Shown: in pieces, positions 24,083 through 35,188 of the stretch
Position numbering within the stretch: the first letter of the stretch is position 1
Layout: every line of letters begins with the position of its first letter
From: Gaeumannomyces sp. JS-464
Lineage: Eukaryota > Ascomycota > Sordariomycetes > Magnaporthales > Magnaporthaceae
Reading direction: 5' to 3'
DNA: 64,000 nucleotides
Assembly (NCBI GenBank): GCA_002197995.1
Contig: NGZR01000002.1
Span: forward strand, 868,001 to 932,000
Translations under genes and position numbers: made by a program
The notes under the pieces: model-generated
Databases searched by the model: none
What the model was told of the DNA's origin: nothing
What the model saw: only the letters and a program-made list of their open reading frames with translations

Positions 24083-26813
24083 ATGTGGCGCTCAAGTGCT
24101 TTTGCTCTCCTCGCCTGGGCTTCCCTCTCGGAGGCCCAGTTTGGCATCAAGCATACCCAGTATGGCACGAGCGAGCCCGTCTATCCGTCGCGTATGTTTT
24201 CAAGCTCCGGATTGCTTCGCCGCAAACCAGAATTGGTGTGCTGACCCGCACGTTAGCCAAAATTTCCGGCGCTGGAGGATGGGGAGCTGCTCTCGCGAAG
24301 GCCAAAGACTTCGTCGCGGAGCTGACGCTCGAGGAGAAGGCGAATATGGTCACGGGTACGTTCTCCTAGGTCTCCGATTGCAAGTCATCTCCTGCCGTCC
24401 TTGCCCCTGCTGACTCTTCTCCAGGTACCCGTGGTCCCTGCGTTGGCAACATCGCCCCTGTTCCACGTCTCAACTTCACCGGTCTGTGCCTGCAGGACGG
24501 CCCGGCTGCCCTCCGCCAGGCAGTCTACGCCAGCGTTTTCCCGGGCGGTATCAGCGCGGCCGCTTCGTGGGATAAGGACCTCATCCACCAACATGGTGTC
24601 ATGATGGCCCAAGAGTTCCGTGACAAGGGCTCTCACGTCATCCTGGGCCCTGTTATCGGTGGCCTGGGGAGGTCTCCGTACGGCGGGCGCAACTGGGAGG
24701 GATTCTCCCCCGACTCCTACCTGTCGGGCGTCTTGGTCGAGGAGACCGTCAAGGGGATGCAGGTAAGGAGGCTTCTCCAGCACAATCCCAGCGCTGCACC
24801 TATTTCCTGTGACATTCACTGACCCTCCCACAGTCGGTCGGCGTGCAAGCCTGCACCAAGCACTTCATTGGTAATGAGCAGGAGCAGCAGCGCCAGGCCA
24901 CGACGGTGGATGGCAAGAGGGTTGAGGCCATTTCGTCCAACATCGACGACCGCACAATGCACGAGACATACTTGTGGCCATTCTACAACGCCGTCAGGGC
25001 CGGCACCACATCTATAATGTGCTCGTACCAGAGGGTCAACGGCAGCTACGGCTGCCAGAACAGCAAGACCCTCAACGGACTTCTCAAGACTGAGCTCGGT
25101 TTCCAAGGCTACGTCATGTCGGACTGGTACGTACCGTCGGCAAATAACAGCGACACAATGCAACGTGTGCTTTTACTGATGGCCATTGAAGGATGGCTAC
25201 CCATGCCGGAGTCCCCGCCATCGAGGCGGGTCTGGATATGAACATGCCCGGTCCGCTGGAGTTTCTTGGCGACAATGTCAAGTCTTACTTTGGTGAGAAT
25301 GTCACCATCGCGGTCAATAACGGCTCCCTCTCAATCCAGAGGGTTGACGACATGATCGAGCGTATCATGTACGCATTACAAACCCTCCTCCCAGCGTTCC
25401 CTTTATCGAAGTTTTAAGCAGATAAAACTGATTACAAACCGTGCAGGGCGCCCTACTTTGCGCTTGGTCAGGACAAGAATTACCCCCCTGTCGATGGCTC
25501 GACGGTGCCGCTCAGCTTCTACACCCGTGATTCCTGGGTTCACGACTTCCCTTTGGGTCCCCTGGTCGATGCCCGCAGGAACCACCACGAGCACATCCGC
25601 GAGCTCGGCGCCGCCGGATCCGTGCTCCTAAAGAATGAGAAGAACGTCCTCCCGCTGAAAAAGCCCATGAATATCGGCGTGTTCGGGAACGACGCTGCAG
25701 ATTTTACCCAAGGTAGCTATAGTGCTGGTGCCTTTTTTGGCGGCATCGGAGGTGATTACGACATCGGAACCCTGCCCCTCGGCGGCGGCTCCGGCACTGG
25801 CCGCTTTAGCTACGTGGTGTCGCCGCTCGAGGCCATCAAGTCGCGCGGCCAGAGCTACGGTGCCCTGGTCCAGTACATAACCAACAATTGGGCCATCTCC
25901 AATGGCGGCCTCGCTAACATCGCGCCCGTGCCTGAGGTGTGCCTCGTGTTCCTCAAGTCGTGGGCCACCGAGGGCGGGGACCGCGTCAGCCTCGAGGCGC
26001 AGTGGAACTCGACCGTGGTTGTTGAGAAAACGGCGGCGTTCTGCAACAACACCGTCGTCGTGATCCACGGCGGCGCGCCCGTCCTGATGCCGTGGAGGAA
26101 CAACCCCAACGTCACGGCCATCCTCGCCGCGCACATGCCGGGCCAGGAGACGGGCAACTCGCTGGTCGACCTTCTCTGGGGCGACGCGAACCCGTCGGGC
26201 AAGCTGCCGTACACGCTCGCGGACCAGGCGACCGACTACAACAAGAACCTCGTCAACAGCACCGAGCTGGTCCGGTCGACGGACCCGGACGCGTGGCAGG
26301 CCGACTTTGTCGAAGGCCAGCTGATCGACTACAAGGAGTTCGACGCGCACAACAAGAAGCCCGCCTACGAGTTCGGCTTCGGCCTCAGCTACACGACCTT
26401 TGAGCTCTCGGGCGTCCAGGTCACCGTCCAGGCGTCCAGCCGCCCGTCGCGCCTGCCGGACCCGTCGGCGCCCATCGCGCCCGGCGGCAACGTGCAGCTG
26501 TGGGAGACGCTGGCCACGGTCAGGGCGATGGTCAGGAACACGGGTGACGTGGCGGCGCCACGGTCGCGCAGCTGTACCTGTCGCTGCCCGGCCCCGAGGC
26601 CGCAAGGGCACTCCCGTGCGCAGCCTGCGCGGCTTCCAGAAGGTCAAGCTCGCGCCCGGCGCCAGCGCCGAGGTCGAGTTCCCGCTCACGCGCCGCGACC
26701 TGAGCTTCTGGGACACCAACGCGCAGGCCTGGAGGCTGCCCGAGGGCGCGATTGGCGTCAACGTCGGCTTCAGCTCGAGGGATCTCAAGCTCAAGTCGGA
26801 GATCAAGATCTAA
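24083..26813 (+). CDS. Secreted GH3 beta-glucosidase (two frameshifts)
   Basis: Glycoside hydrolase family 3 enzyme that releases glucose from cello-oligosaccharides outside the cell. Exons are 24083-24191, 24257-24355, 24425-24762, 24834-25126, 25192-25368 and 25447-26813, all GT-AG. It starts with a signal peptide ([19 protein letters not shown]). The TIM-barrel domain has [23 protein letters not shown] and [10 protein letters not shown], whose Asp is the catalytic nucleophile and whose codon block is joined by splicing at 25126/25192. The second domain follows ([42 protein letters not shown]). A fibronectin III-like domain closes the protein ([24 protein letters not shown]). Two -1 losses in GGG runs, near 26555 and 26598, break the last domain. 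With them the model is exactly 795 codons, normal for the family. It lies downstream of a TATA box. Confidence 0.96.
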
Positions 26814-27480
26814 TCGCAGACGTGGGCGGATGCGGGACAGGCGCGACGTTGCAGCTAGGTTGGCGGGTACTGCATCCGGAGACGGTTCCAGTCCGCTGGG
26901 CCTCCTGGGCCAAATCGCTATTGCGGTCGCGGACTGTGTCGGGTGACGGTGGGCTGCTGTGCCAACGTTTAGTCGGAGGCCTGCTCTAGACGGCCGATAA
27001 CATTAATTCATGACCTTGATGACACGATGGACACGCAATCTTTTCCCTTTGGTGCACACTACTGGCGATCTGGAACGTCTGGGGTGGCTTATTGAGGCGA
27101 TACACTGGGCGTGTGGCTTGCGAGTGTCAGCCTCCTCCCGCCCTCTCTTCGTAGCTCGTCTGGTGAACGCGCGTCGCTTTCGACGCTTGGCTTTCAGCTG
27201 AGAGAAATCCGACGAATGCGATCAAGCCCAAGAAACATTGGACGCAGGACCAAGAAGCCAGGCGACTGAACCTCACCTGATCCCATTCGGGCGATGATAA
27301 AATAAACATGAGGTTTCGCCTGCAAATTGAAAAGATTTTAATGTGTACCTAAACATCGAAGACGAATAAACCGGGAAAAGCAAAACCGAGTCCGCAGGCA
27401 CCTAACCACGGACGCCAGCAACCAGCTATCAAACACTCAAAAACCCAGTCCTTCCATCTAGCCACTGCCCCAAATCCACA
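26814..27480. other. Intergenic spacer, no supported gene
   Basis: Contains the 3' end of the beta-glucosidase transcript and the promoter of the cysteine-pair gene. No open frame with codon support and no repeat was seen. Confidence 0.5.
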
Positions 27481-27946
27481 ATGAAAGGCGCCAAAACAGC
27501 CCCAACCGACGCCGACGCCGCCTCGGCAGCGCACCCGCCGCCGCCGCCGCCGCCGTACAGCGAATCCGCGCCGTCGCACCCATCCGCCGCGGCGCCGCCA
27601 ACACACACGGCCACCGCCGGCCCGTCACGACGCAGCAGCAGCGGCGGCGGTGGCAGCAGCAGCGACAGCCAGTACTCGACGCGGCATGAGCGCATGGACG
27701 CGACGCGGCCAAGCCGGCCGGCCCGGGACCACGACGGCGAGCCGGCGCGTGCTGCTCGTCGACGGGCGGGTGCTGCTTCAGCGCGCACGGCGGCTGCTGC
27801 TTCAGCGACCACGGCGCGTGCTGCTTCAGCGACAATGGAGGTGCTGCTTCAGCGACAACGGCGGGTGTTGTTTCAGCGACCACGGAGGGGCGTGTTGTGG
27901 GGATAACGGCGGGTGCTGTTCTGGCGGGCCACGACGGGCAAGTTGA
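27481..27946 (+). CDS. Cysteine-pair repeat protein, unknown function
   Basis: The N-terminal half is low-complexity and proline/serine-rich (AHPPPPPPPYSESAPSH, SRRSSSGGGGSSSDS). The C-terminal half, once two -1 indels are allowed for (near 27749 and 27840), is a run of eight Cys-Cys pairs at mostly eight-residue spacing, with the core CCFSD[HN]GG. Each unit keeps Phe-Ser, Asp, His or Asn, and Gly-Gly. With both bases the model is exactly 156 codons and ends GGPRRAS. No signal peptide is present. The repeat recalls metal-binding or palmitoylated, membrane-anchoring Cys arrays, and a PPPPPY motif could bind WW domains. These are inferences. In the uncorrected frame the tail becomes Ala/Arg-rich. 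The case for the Cys frame is that all eight units keep the pattern across both breaks. Confidence 0.68.
27750..27928 (+). repeat. 24-base tandem coding repeats (Cys-Cys units)
   Basis: The DNA under the Cys array is a degenerate 24-base tandem repeat with the recurring core TGCTGCTTCAGCGAC. About seven to eight units are visible, the last ones shorter. Such arrays can change copy number between strains. Confidence 0.85.
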
Positions 27947-28338
27947 CCCCTTTTCATTCCGTTTCCCCTATCCCATACTGATCCTTCTGCGATGTCCTTC
28001 TGACACGAATTTCTCTCCGCAGCAGACCCGTTAGATTGATGTTAGTTATGGGGTGTGGGCGGTAGATATCTGCACGGTGTTTTTGCCGAGGGGCGACGGG
28101 TCAGGACGGGGTTTTTGCGATATCCCGGGGAGGCCAGGAAAAGGCCTCTCACTTTTGATGCGGGAAAGGAGGAGCCACGGAAGATGGAACACAGCACGTG
28201 CGGTTTGTTGGTAAGGCAATGTAATATACCCCTGGTGTTTCCCAATCCCATCTCTGCAGCCCAAGAAAATACGACAGAGTCATATATGAGAAAAAGCTTC
28301 CCCCCACTAGGTATGCAGACGAGCACCTCGCATCCTCC

Positions 28339-29218
28339 TCAGTCCGAGTCACTACCGCTGCCCGAGCTGCCCGAGCCACTGCCCTTGCGCTTATGGTGCT
28401 TGTCCTTGTCCTTCTTGTCCTTCTTGTCCTTCTTCTTATCTTTGTCCTTCTCGCCCTTTTTGTCCTTGTCCTTCTTATCCTTGTCCTTCTTTCCTTCTTG
28501 TCCTCCTTCTCCTTCTTCTCGGACTTGCCTTGCATCTGTCCCAGCACGCTGCCAATCACGCCGCCGCCTCCAGCTCCCGCGAGTCCCGCCATCACCTGGC
28601 TCGCCAGGCCTCGGTCGTCGCCCTGTCCCTGGCCGGGACCACCGCGATGGGGTTGTTGATGAGGCTGCTGGCCCGGAGGCGCGTATTGCTGTCCCTGGAA
28701 AGCCTGGTGTGGCCCCTGGAAGCCCTGAGGCTGCCCTGGGAAGGCCTGGGGTTGCCCCTGGAAGGCCTGGTGCGGCCCCTGGAAGCCATGTTGGCCCTGC
28801 GGTGGGGGTTGCTGCCCCTGGAAGTCTTGGCCGGCGTGTGTGGGGTACGGGGGACCTCCCTGCGCAGCGCCGGGGCCGTACTGGAACGGCACCGAGTTCG
28901 GTGCGCTCGGAGGAGGACCCTGACCGTAGGCGCCTGGGGGAGGCTGCGATGCGTATTGGGCCTAGGTTAATGTCGAGGGCGCGCACGCGTGTCAGTGGTT
29001 ACAGAGATAGCCAGAGCGAGGAGGGAGAGGTGGGCGGGGCGTGACGTCATCACCTCCTGGAACGCCGGTCCGCCGTAGCCCTGTGGCCCAAAGCCGCCGC
29101 TGGTGTAGCCGTGGGGCTGCTGCGGCTGCTGCCGGGCGCTGAAGCCCTGCTGGCCGTAGGGTTGCTGCTGTGGGTGGCCTCCGCCGCCGCCGCTGTTGTA
29201 GTATTCCTGTGCCGACAT
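28339..29218 (-). CDS. Gly/Gln/Pro-rich protein with a Lys-Asp tail
   Basis: Two exons on the minus strand, 29218-29054 and 28961-28339, split by a GTGATG...CCTAG intron. The start is MSAQEYYNSGGGGGHPQQQ. The first two thirds are intrinsically disordered, with degenerate repeats of FQGQ, FQGPHQA and FPGQPQ. A short Gly-rich hydrophobic segment follows (LASQVMAGLAGAGGGGVIG, about residues 180-198), and then a highly charged tail of KDKKDK units ending in GSGSGSSGSGSDSD. A -1 indel in an A run near 28490 shifts the tail into an Arg/Thr-rich frame. With the base the model is exactly 263 codons. The architecture resembles fungal Gly-rich, LEA-like or RNA-associated disordered proteins, but no family was recognised. 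Confidence 0.72.
28660..28830 (-). repeat. Degenerate tandem repeats encoding Phe-Gln-Gly-Gln/Pro units
   Basis: On the minus strand this stretch encodes successive units such as DFQGQQ, FQGPHQA, FQGQPQA, FPGQPQG and FQGPHQA. It is a degenerate repeat inside the Gly/Gln/Pro-rich gene. Confidence 0.75.
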
Positions 29219-29633
29219 GTCGTTCTTGAGCGGTGGCTGTCGCGCGCCGCGGGTAGATAGATGGTGGTTTCGAGTTGACGCTGGCTGGGATTGGAGAGAC
29301 GTGTGCGAGCGAGAGATTTCAGCCACGGTCGAGCGGGAATGGAGCGAGCAAGGGCGGGAGGACGCACAAAGCGGTCATCTGGCGAGGACGAGAGTTGGGT
29401 GGAGCCCTCGCGCGCCCCTTCGCTCGCAAGCTCCTTCCAGCACTGCCTCGTTCGCCCCTCTCGTCTGTGAGAGCGGACCAATTCCATTTACCGCTGCCCT
29501 TTCTGCTCGTTCCATGCCTCCGGTCTTGCATTAAAAGGCGGGCCAAATACCCCGCAGTCCATTCCCACCTGCATTCGATTTTTAGCTCAAAGTTTGATTT
29601 GATGCTAAGTTTTAGGTAGGTGCCATACCGCGG
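29219..29633 (-). promoter_or_regulatory. Promoter of the Gly/Gln/Pro-rich gene, cut off by an LTR
   Basis: This 415-base GC-normal stretch is all that separates the minus-strand gene's ATG from the first LTR of the transposon block. No coding region is supported. Regulatory input must lie here or within the retroelement. Confidence 0.4.
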
Positions 29634-29849
29634 TGTTAGAGGGTCGGTTCCCATTGGTGCAGCCACGGGCTCCGGCCCGTGGCTGGTGGCCCACCGGAGC
29701 GCGCCACACCAACGCACCAGCCACGCCGCCAGTATACAGCCAGATCCGCTCCTGGATCTGCGGAGCAGCCCTCTTCACTTCCTAGCCTTCGTAGTTTGTT
29801 AATTCACTAAAATCCCTATAAGCGTGCATTACGTTATAGGACCTTTACA
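29634..29849 (+). repeat. Left LTR of the outer element, nearly RIP-free
   Basis: 216 bases, GC-rich over its first two thirds. It aligns end to end with 55206-55422. Essentially every difference over the stretches compared is C-to-T or G-to-A in the right copy. It contains a perfect 10-bp hairpin (AGCCACGGGC, loop TCCG, GCCCGTGGCT; 29661-29684) that is lost in the right copy. Confidence 0.85.
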
Positions 29850-31567
29850 ATATAAACTACCAAAAAGGAATACGTAAAGGCGAGCGTGGATGCCGCCGTC
29901 GTTAACAGAGGAAAAACGGCCACGAACGTTTTTAATTCCCAACGACGATGGCTTTACAGGAAGCGGATCGCTAAAAAGCGATTCGTTAAGCGAGGTAGCC
30001 CCCTAATCCACGGGCGGCTTTTATTACGCTGGAAAAAAGCTCGAGGAAATTACAAAAAAAGTTTAATACGTTATAGGAAAAACGTTTTTTTTAAGCTTTG
30101 TTTAAATAAGCGGAAAGGAAAAAAAAACGAAAAAAAAAACGAGGTTATTATTAGCGTTTAATTAAAAGCGGAAATAACCGCCGTTAAAAAGCTCAAAACC
30201 TAGTAAAATAAAAACGCTTAATTAAGGTTTTTAAAAAATACCTTTTTAAATCGAGGAAAGGATATAGCGAATATTATAACGTTTAACCCATTTAGCGAAA
30301 TCTTTTAAATAACGTTATTTTAAAGCATAAAACAAGTAATTATAATTTTAATTAAAACCGTAATGGTTACTAAGCATCGTTTAATTGAAAAAAGTTTTAT
30401 ATTTTAAAATTGGACGAAAACGAGCGATTTAACTTAAACAAAAATTATAAAAAAAAGTTAACGAAATGGTTTATTTAAAAGGAAACGTAAACTTTATTTC
30501 ATTTTTATATAAAAAAGCTAACTTTTAAATTTAATATGGATAAAAAATAAAGCTGCTAAATAGCGATATAAAAACCTGGTACGAAATTTATTAAACGCTT
30601 TTTAATAGCGTAAGAAGCAAATGGAGCAGTTTTTTAAAACGGGAAGTAAAAAGCGAAATATAACTTTATAAAATATATTAATAAATTTTACTTTACGTTT
30701 AATACCGTTTAGGATAAGACGGCCGCGTAAATATAATTGCGGGTTTTTAAATAAAAAAAAGGGTTAATTTTTTAACGAATTTAACCTAATATTTAAAAAC
30801 GTATTAAGCCGGGTTAATTGCGATATATAGGAAAGCGAGTTTAAATTTATTTTTTAAAAGGATTTTTTAACCGCAGTTTTGCAAACGTTTTAACGGTTAT
30901 TAAACTTTTAAACGAGTATTACGCATACCTAGCTAAGCTTAACGTTTAAGCAATAAAATAGGAGCGCATTTAACGGTTTTTAAATTTAAAAAAGCGTTAA
31001 AAGCGGAAAAAGGGGAAAAAAGGACAAAAGGCAAAACATAACTAAAACTTTTAATAAGGTAGCCCATTTAACCCCGCTTGAAAACCCGTTATTATTATAA
31101 CGAATTCCATTAATAGCGGCGTTACCCGGGATTTTAACGGCAACGTGGTAATAAACGCTGCAAAAGTCGGCGGGCAGGGGCGTAAAAGCCGCGGGGGCCG
31201 CGGGGGCGCCTAAGGAAAAAGTGCTAACAAAGTTTGAAAAAGCGGCCCCCGCTAAGCTTAATAGGTTTCCTAAAAAGAAAAAAACCGCCGTTAAAAGCAA
31301 AGCCGTTATTTGCGTTGCGGTGCAAATAACCATTACTAAACGAAATGTTTTTACAAGCCGGTAACCCGTTTTAAAAACGTTAAAAAGACGGCCATTTACA
31401 AGGCTGGTTTTAATAGCGAAAATTCCTTTTTTAATTAAAAAAAAAGAAGAAACTAACGGGAAAAGCCAAAAGCTAAGGAAAAAAATAGCTTTAAAGTAAA
31501 ATCGTGCTTTAAAAAAAAAGCTTTAATAACTCCTATAAATGCGGATAAAAATATAAAAAACACATTT
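29850..31567 (+). pseudogene. Outer element 5' internal region, gag-like remains
   Basis: A+T-rich, with an open stretch at 29886-30161 rich in Lys/Arg. A less mutated GC patch at about 31,140-31,260 encodes Ala/Gly/Lys-rich sequence (GRGVKAAGAAGAPKEK). By position this is the outer element's leader and gag. No zinc knuckle was found before the interruption at 31,568. Stops are too dense for a product. Confidence 0.5.
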
Positions 31568-31695
31568 TATTACGGGATTAAACCTAGCACATTTGTATTT
31601 AGCTATAAATCCGCCGGCTTTTTACAAGGTTAGCGGATTTTCCCTTTATGCAATAACAAACTTTTAACTTAATACCTAACTGCAACGCCGTAACA
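31568..31695 (+). repeat. Left LTR of the middle element
   Basis: 128 bases, highly similar to 47588-47715. The terminal inverted bases TATTACGG/CCGTAACA and the flanking CATTT fix the boundary. Confidence 0.9.
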
Positions 31696-33324
31696 GTTTA
31701 TTACACTTTAAATAAAAAAATACGGAACGATTTTATAACGTTCCGCCTTTTCCTCGACACCGAAAAATAGCAGCGCAATAAACACGCCCGAAATACGAAC
31801 GTTTAGCAAAAGGCCGTCGACGCTTTTACCGCCCCGACGTAATAATTCCATAGCGTTACACTAACGTAATACCATAATAAACCCAGCCCAAATTCCCTAA
31901 TCTTTTACCCCCGTTTTCTTTTTTTAACTGCTCGCTGGATACGCAGCTTTGCAAAAATTAGCAAACAACGACGGTGTTAATTACGTAAAACTACGGCGCG
32001 ATTTACAAAACGCCTGAATAACGCCGGCGATTAGCCAGTTTAATAACCTAATAAACCTATTAAACTGCAAAATCGCAATGCTTTAAAACGACGTTATAAC
32101 CTTTTAAAACGATAACAGCTCGAATATCTTTCGAATCGCCAGGTTAACGACGGAAATTAGTAACTTTCGACAAACGGTTACGCGTTTAAACGTAAAAAAC
32201 GACCGGTTAACCTAGCAATTAGCATAAACGCAATAATAGTCCGTTTAATTACCGCTATTTAACTTTAACCTTTCCGCTACCGCCCCGATTATCTTTACTT
32301 TAGGAATTTCCGCCCCGTAATCGCTATCCCTTTTATTAATTACCAGGATTATACCGGCGTCGCAGCCGGGTTATACTGGTAATTTTTTAGCGTTTTAACT
32401 AATAAACGCCGAACCGCCCTTTTTTTTTAAAAAGCTTATACGGACGATACCTAACGGCAAAAGAAGTACGTTATATAAAAGTCGCTTTTTAATATTAAAT
32501 TTACTTTTAACGGCATTTTATACCTTAACCTAACGGCGAGGATTTTATACGCGGTTTAACGGCTTTTAAAAAACGCGTATAAGTATATTTGGAACGCCGT
32601 TAACTTAGTAGCGACATACCCGTATAATCGTTTTATAAAACCCGTAATTTGTTCGAAAATACCTTTTTTTCGACCTGTTTAACCCGGTTTATAAAACTTA
32701 AAATATAAAGGCGGCGGCCCGTTAGGATTTCGACATTTTAAAATAAAAAAAATATTAAATTCGGCGATTTTATTAGCGTATTTATCCGTTTAGCGGATAT
32801 AAACGGATATTTAGCAAATATGCGCGTTAAAACCCTAAAAAGCAAAGTTAATACCGAGTTTTCCAAAACCGCAATCCATTAAATTAACAAACTTAAACCT
32901 GAAAAGTTCGAAATATAGGTTAAAATATATCGAAACTTATTTAATAACCTCGCGGATTACGCATATAAATCGGCTTACGCCGGCGTATTATTAAAGCCGA
33001 AATTAAAAAATAATTAACCGGTTTTAACCGCTGCTTTAATAAGCGACTTATAAATTTTAGCAAGATTTTAACGAGCCCGAAAAAACCTTTTACCGACGCG
33101 CAATGGTAATACCGGCGGAATAATAACCTTTGCATATATTGCGAACAACTAAAGCATTACGCTTTTATTTGCCTAGCGAAACCCAAAAAGCAGTAAAACG
33201 CCGGCGGGTAATAAGTGAAAAAAACTAAATTTGGCGTAAAAACGCGCGCAAAGCTATTAAAAAAATCGAAAATAACAAAAGCAAAAAAAGGATAATACAT
33301 ATTTTAAAACTATAAAACCTAATA
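31696..33324 (+). pseudogene. Middle element gag remains with zinc knuckle
   Basis: Heavily RIP-mutated. The recognisable part is a CCHC zinc knuckle at 33131-33172 (CIYCEQLKHYAFIC, spacing C-2-C-4-H-4-C), as expected at the end of a gypsy Gag. It is cut off 150 bases later by the Fot1-like insertion. Confidence 0.7.
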
Positions 33325-35188
33325 ACGTGGTTTACAAGTAAGTAAATTAAACAAGCGAATAAATTACCGACATTCGACCTCCGGTTAATCGACGCGCATG
33401 CCAACCTAACAACGCCAAAAATCCATTTAAACTATTCGGAATTATATACATCGGACATTTTTACTTCCTCCTAATAAGTGCGCGCATTATATCCGGTTTT
33501 GCCGCAAGTGCCACATCGCTAACGAGCCGCCGTCGCCCTTTTTTCCGGACCTTTTTAATCGCGCATTTCTTATTATAATTGTTTATTTAGCTTTTTTTAG
33601 TTTAAAACATTTCGTACCTCGTTTATAGTAAGTAACCCTTTTAATTGGACACGTGTTTTTTTAACTTTCCGGCGTTTGCTTAGTGCTTCGTTCGCTTTTT
33701 TAAACGTAAACACTTTTGCTCGAAAAAGGGCCATTTTATGCATTATCGCTTTCGTTTTTTTTTGCGATTTGGTTTATAACCGCTAGCATAAGTGTTGGAA
33801 AACTGCTTTAGTAATTGGTAATTCGAGTTTTAATATGTTTAAATTACGAAATTACTTTTTTAGCTATCCGTAGCGTTTTAAAAGTCCAAAGTTCGGGGTC
33901 GTTTAAAAGCGTTTTCGAAAAAGTTAAAGTTCGTAGCTTTACAGTTAGCTTTTCCAAAACCGAATCCGGATTAAAAGGAGCAAAGCTAGCCTTTCGAAAG
34001 CTTTTTGGAATATTTCCTTCGGTTATGGAATTAAAAAATGCCGTTTTAAACGCCGAAAGGAACTCGATTTTAATTACGTGGTTAACGTATAACTTTATTA
34101 GGTTTTCGATTTATCGACCGTACGCCCGCTTTATTAAGCCGAAATACTTAACGTTAAATGGTTAAAAAAAGTAAAACGAATGCGAAAGCATGCAAAACGT
34201 AATAATGTTATATTTTTAGTAATAAAGCTCGAAATCCGTTAAATGGTAATTTTCGTAGCCGTTTAGCATTAATAAACGATAGGATTTCGTAAAACGAATT
34301 GCAATATGTTTATCGAAATGCCGGATTTATTTTAGGCTAAGCTCGTTCGTAATCCGCCTATTAGCGCTTATTGCGATAACCCAATTACGTGAAAGGTTGG
34401 TTTTCGAATACTAATTGGCTAAGTAATACTACCTTTTAACGATACTAAAAAAAAAGGATTGCTTAACCGTAATAATTAACTTTTTAAATAATTATAACCT
34501 ATTTTTGGTTGTTAAACTGGACTAGCTTTGCTTTATTACGGCTTTTCGATATTGTAATAACTATAACGGCGGTAATTATGCTTATAAAAAAGCCGGTTTT
34601 ATCGAAATTGTAAATATCGTTATTTAAAATGCCATATTTAGCTATAGTGTTTCGTATAAAGTCGAATTACGCAAAAACGAGCTTGGGATTTTCGCATTTA
34701 GCTTTTTAGTAGTCGTACTTTCGAATTTAGCGCGTACCGAGCTTTGCGCGGCGTTTAACGAAGTTCGCGACCTAGTTTTTCCCGACGGCGCCCGCGTTAC
34801 GTTCGGCAAGCAATTGGTTGGCTATATTTTTAACACTAAAAAGCCGGGAAAGGAATGCTCGCGAATCCAGTTTAAATATGTATTTAATAAACGCTTTTTT
34901 TTCGGATTCCGTTAATTTTCGTAATTTGGGCATGTTATCGCGTCGAGCAGGTTGGCCGCTTTTGCGCTGGGCGAAAGTAAAATAGTTAACCGCGTAAATT
35001 TTGGCGGCATTCCGGACGTTTAACTTTGCATTTAAATTAATAGCTTAAAAGGCTAGGATAATCCTGCTTTCGTCGTTTGTGTTTACTATTGTTTATTATA
35101 GAAATATTCGTAAATAAAGTTTAATTAACGCGTAAACGCGTGTTAGTAATTTACTCGTTTATTTAATCCACTTACTTGTAAACCACGT
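33325..35188 (-). mobile_element. Fot1/pogo-type DNA transposon, copy 1 (dead)
   Basis: 1,864 bases bounded by TA on both sides. Perfect terminal inverted repeats begin ACGTGGTTTACAAGTAAGT. The minus strand carries remains of a Fot1-class transposase. A CENP-B-like DNA-binding part reads LTESEKKAFIKYIF, then VGKN-stop-VANFVKRR (a Trp codon turned to TAG). Then comes RKYDY and the first catalytic region at the DETGF position, read as DKTGF (Glu to Lys by G-to-A). It lies inside the gag/protease part of the middle gypsy element. A second copy is at 51,564. Many stops come from RIP. Confidence 0.88.

Noticed and set aside
25628..26806. 392-residue minus-strand open frame
   Set aside because: Antisense to the GH3 catalytic region, whose plus-strand motifs are unmistakable.
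33815..34165. 116-residue plus-strand frame, with a related frame at 52053-52235, as a conserved gene
   Set aside because: Both fall within homologous parts of the two Fot1-type copies, and the transposase remains are on the opposite strand.
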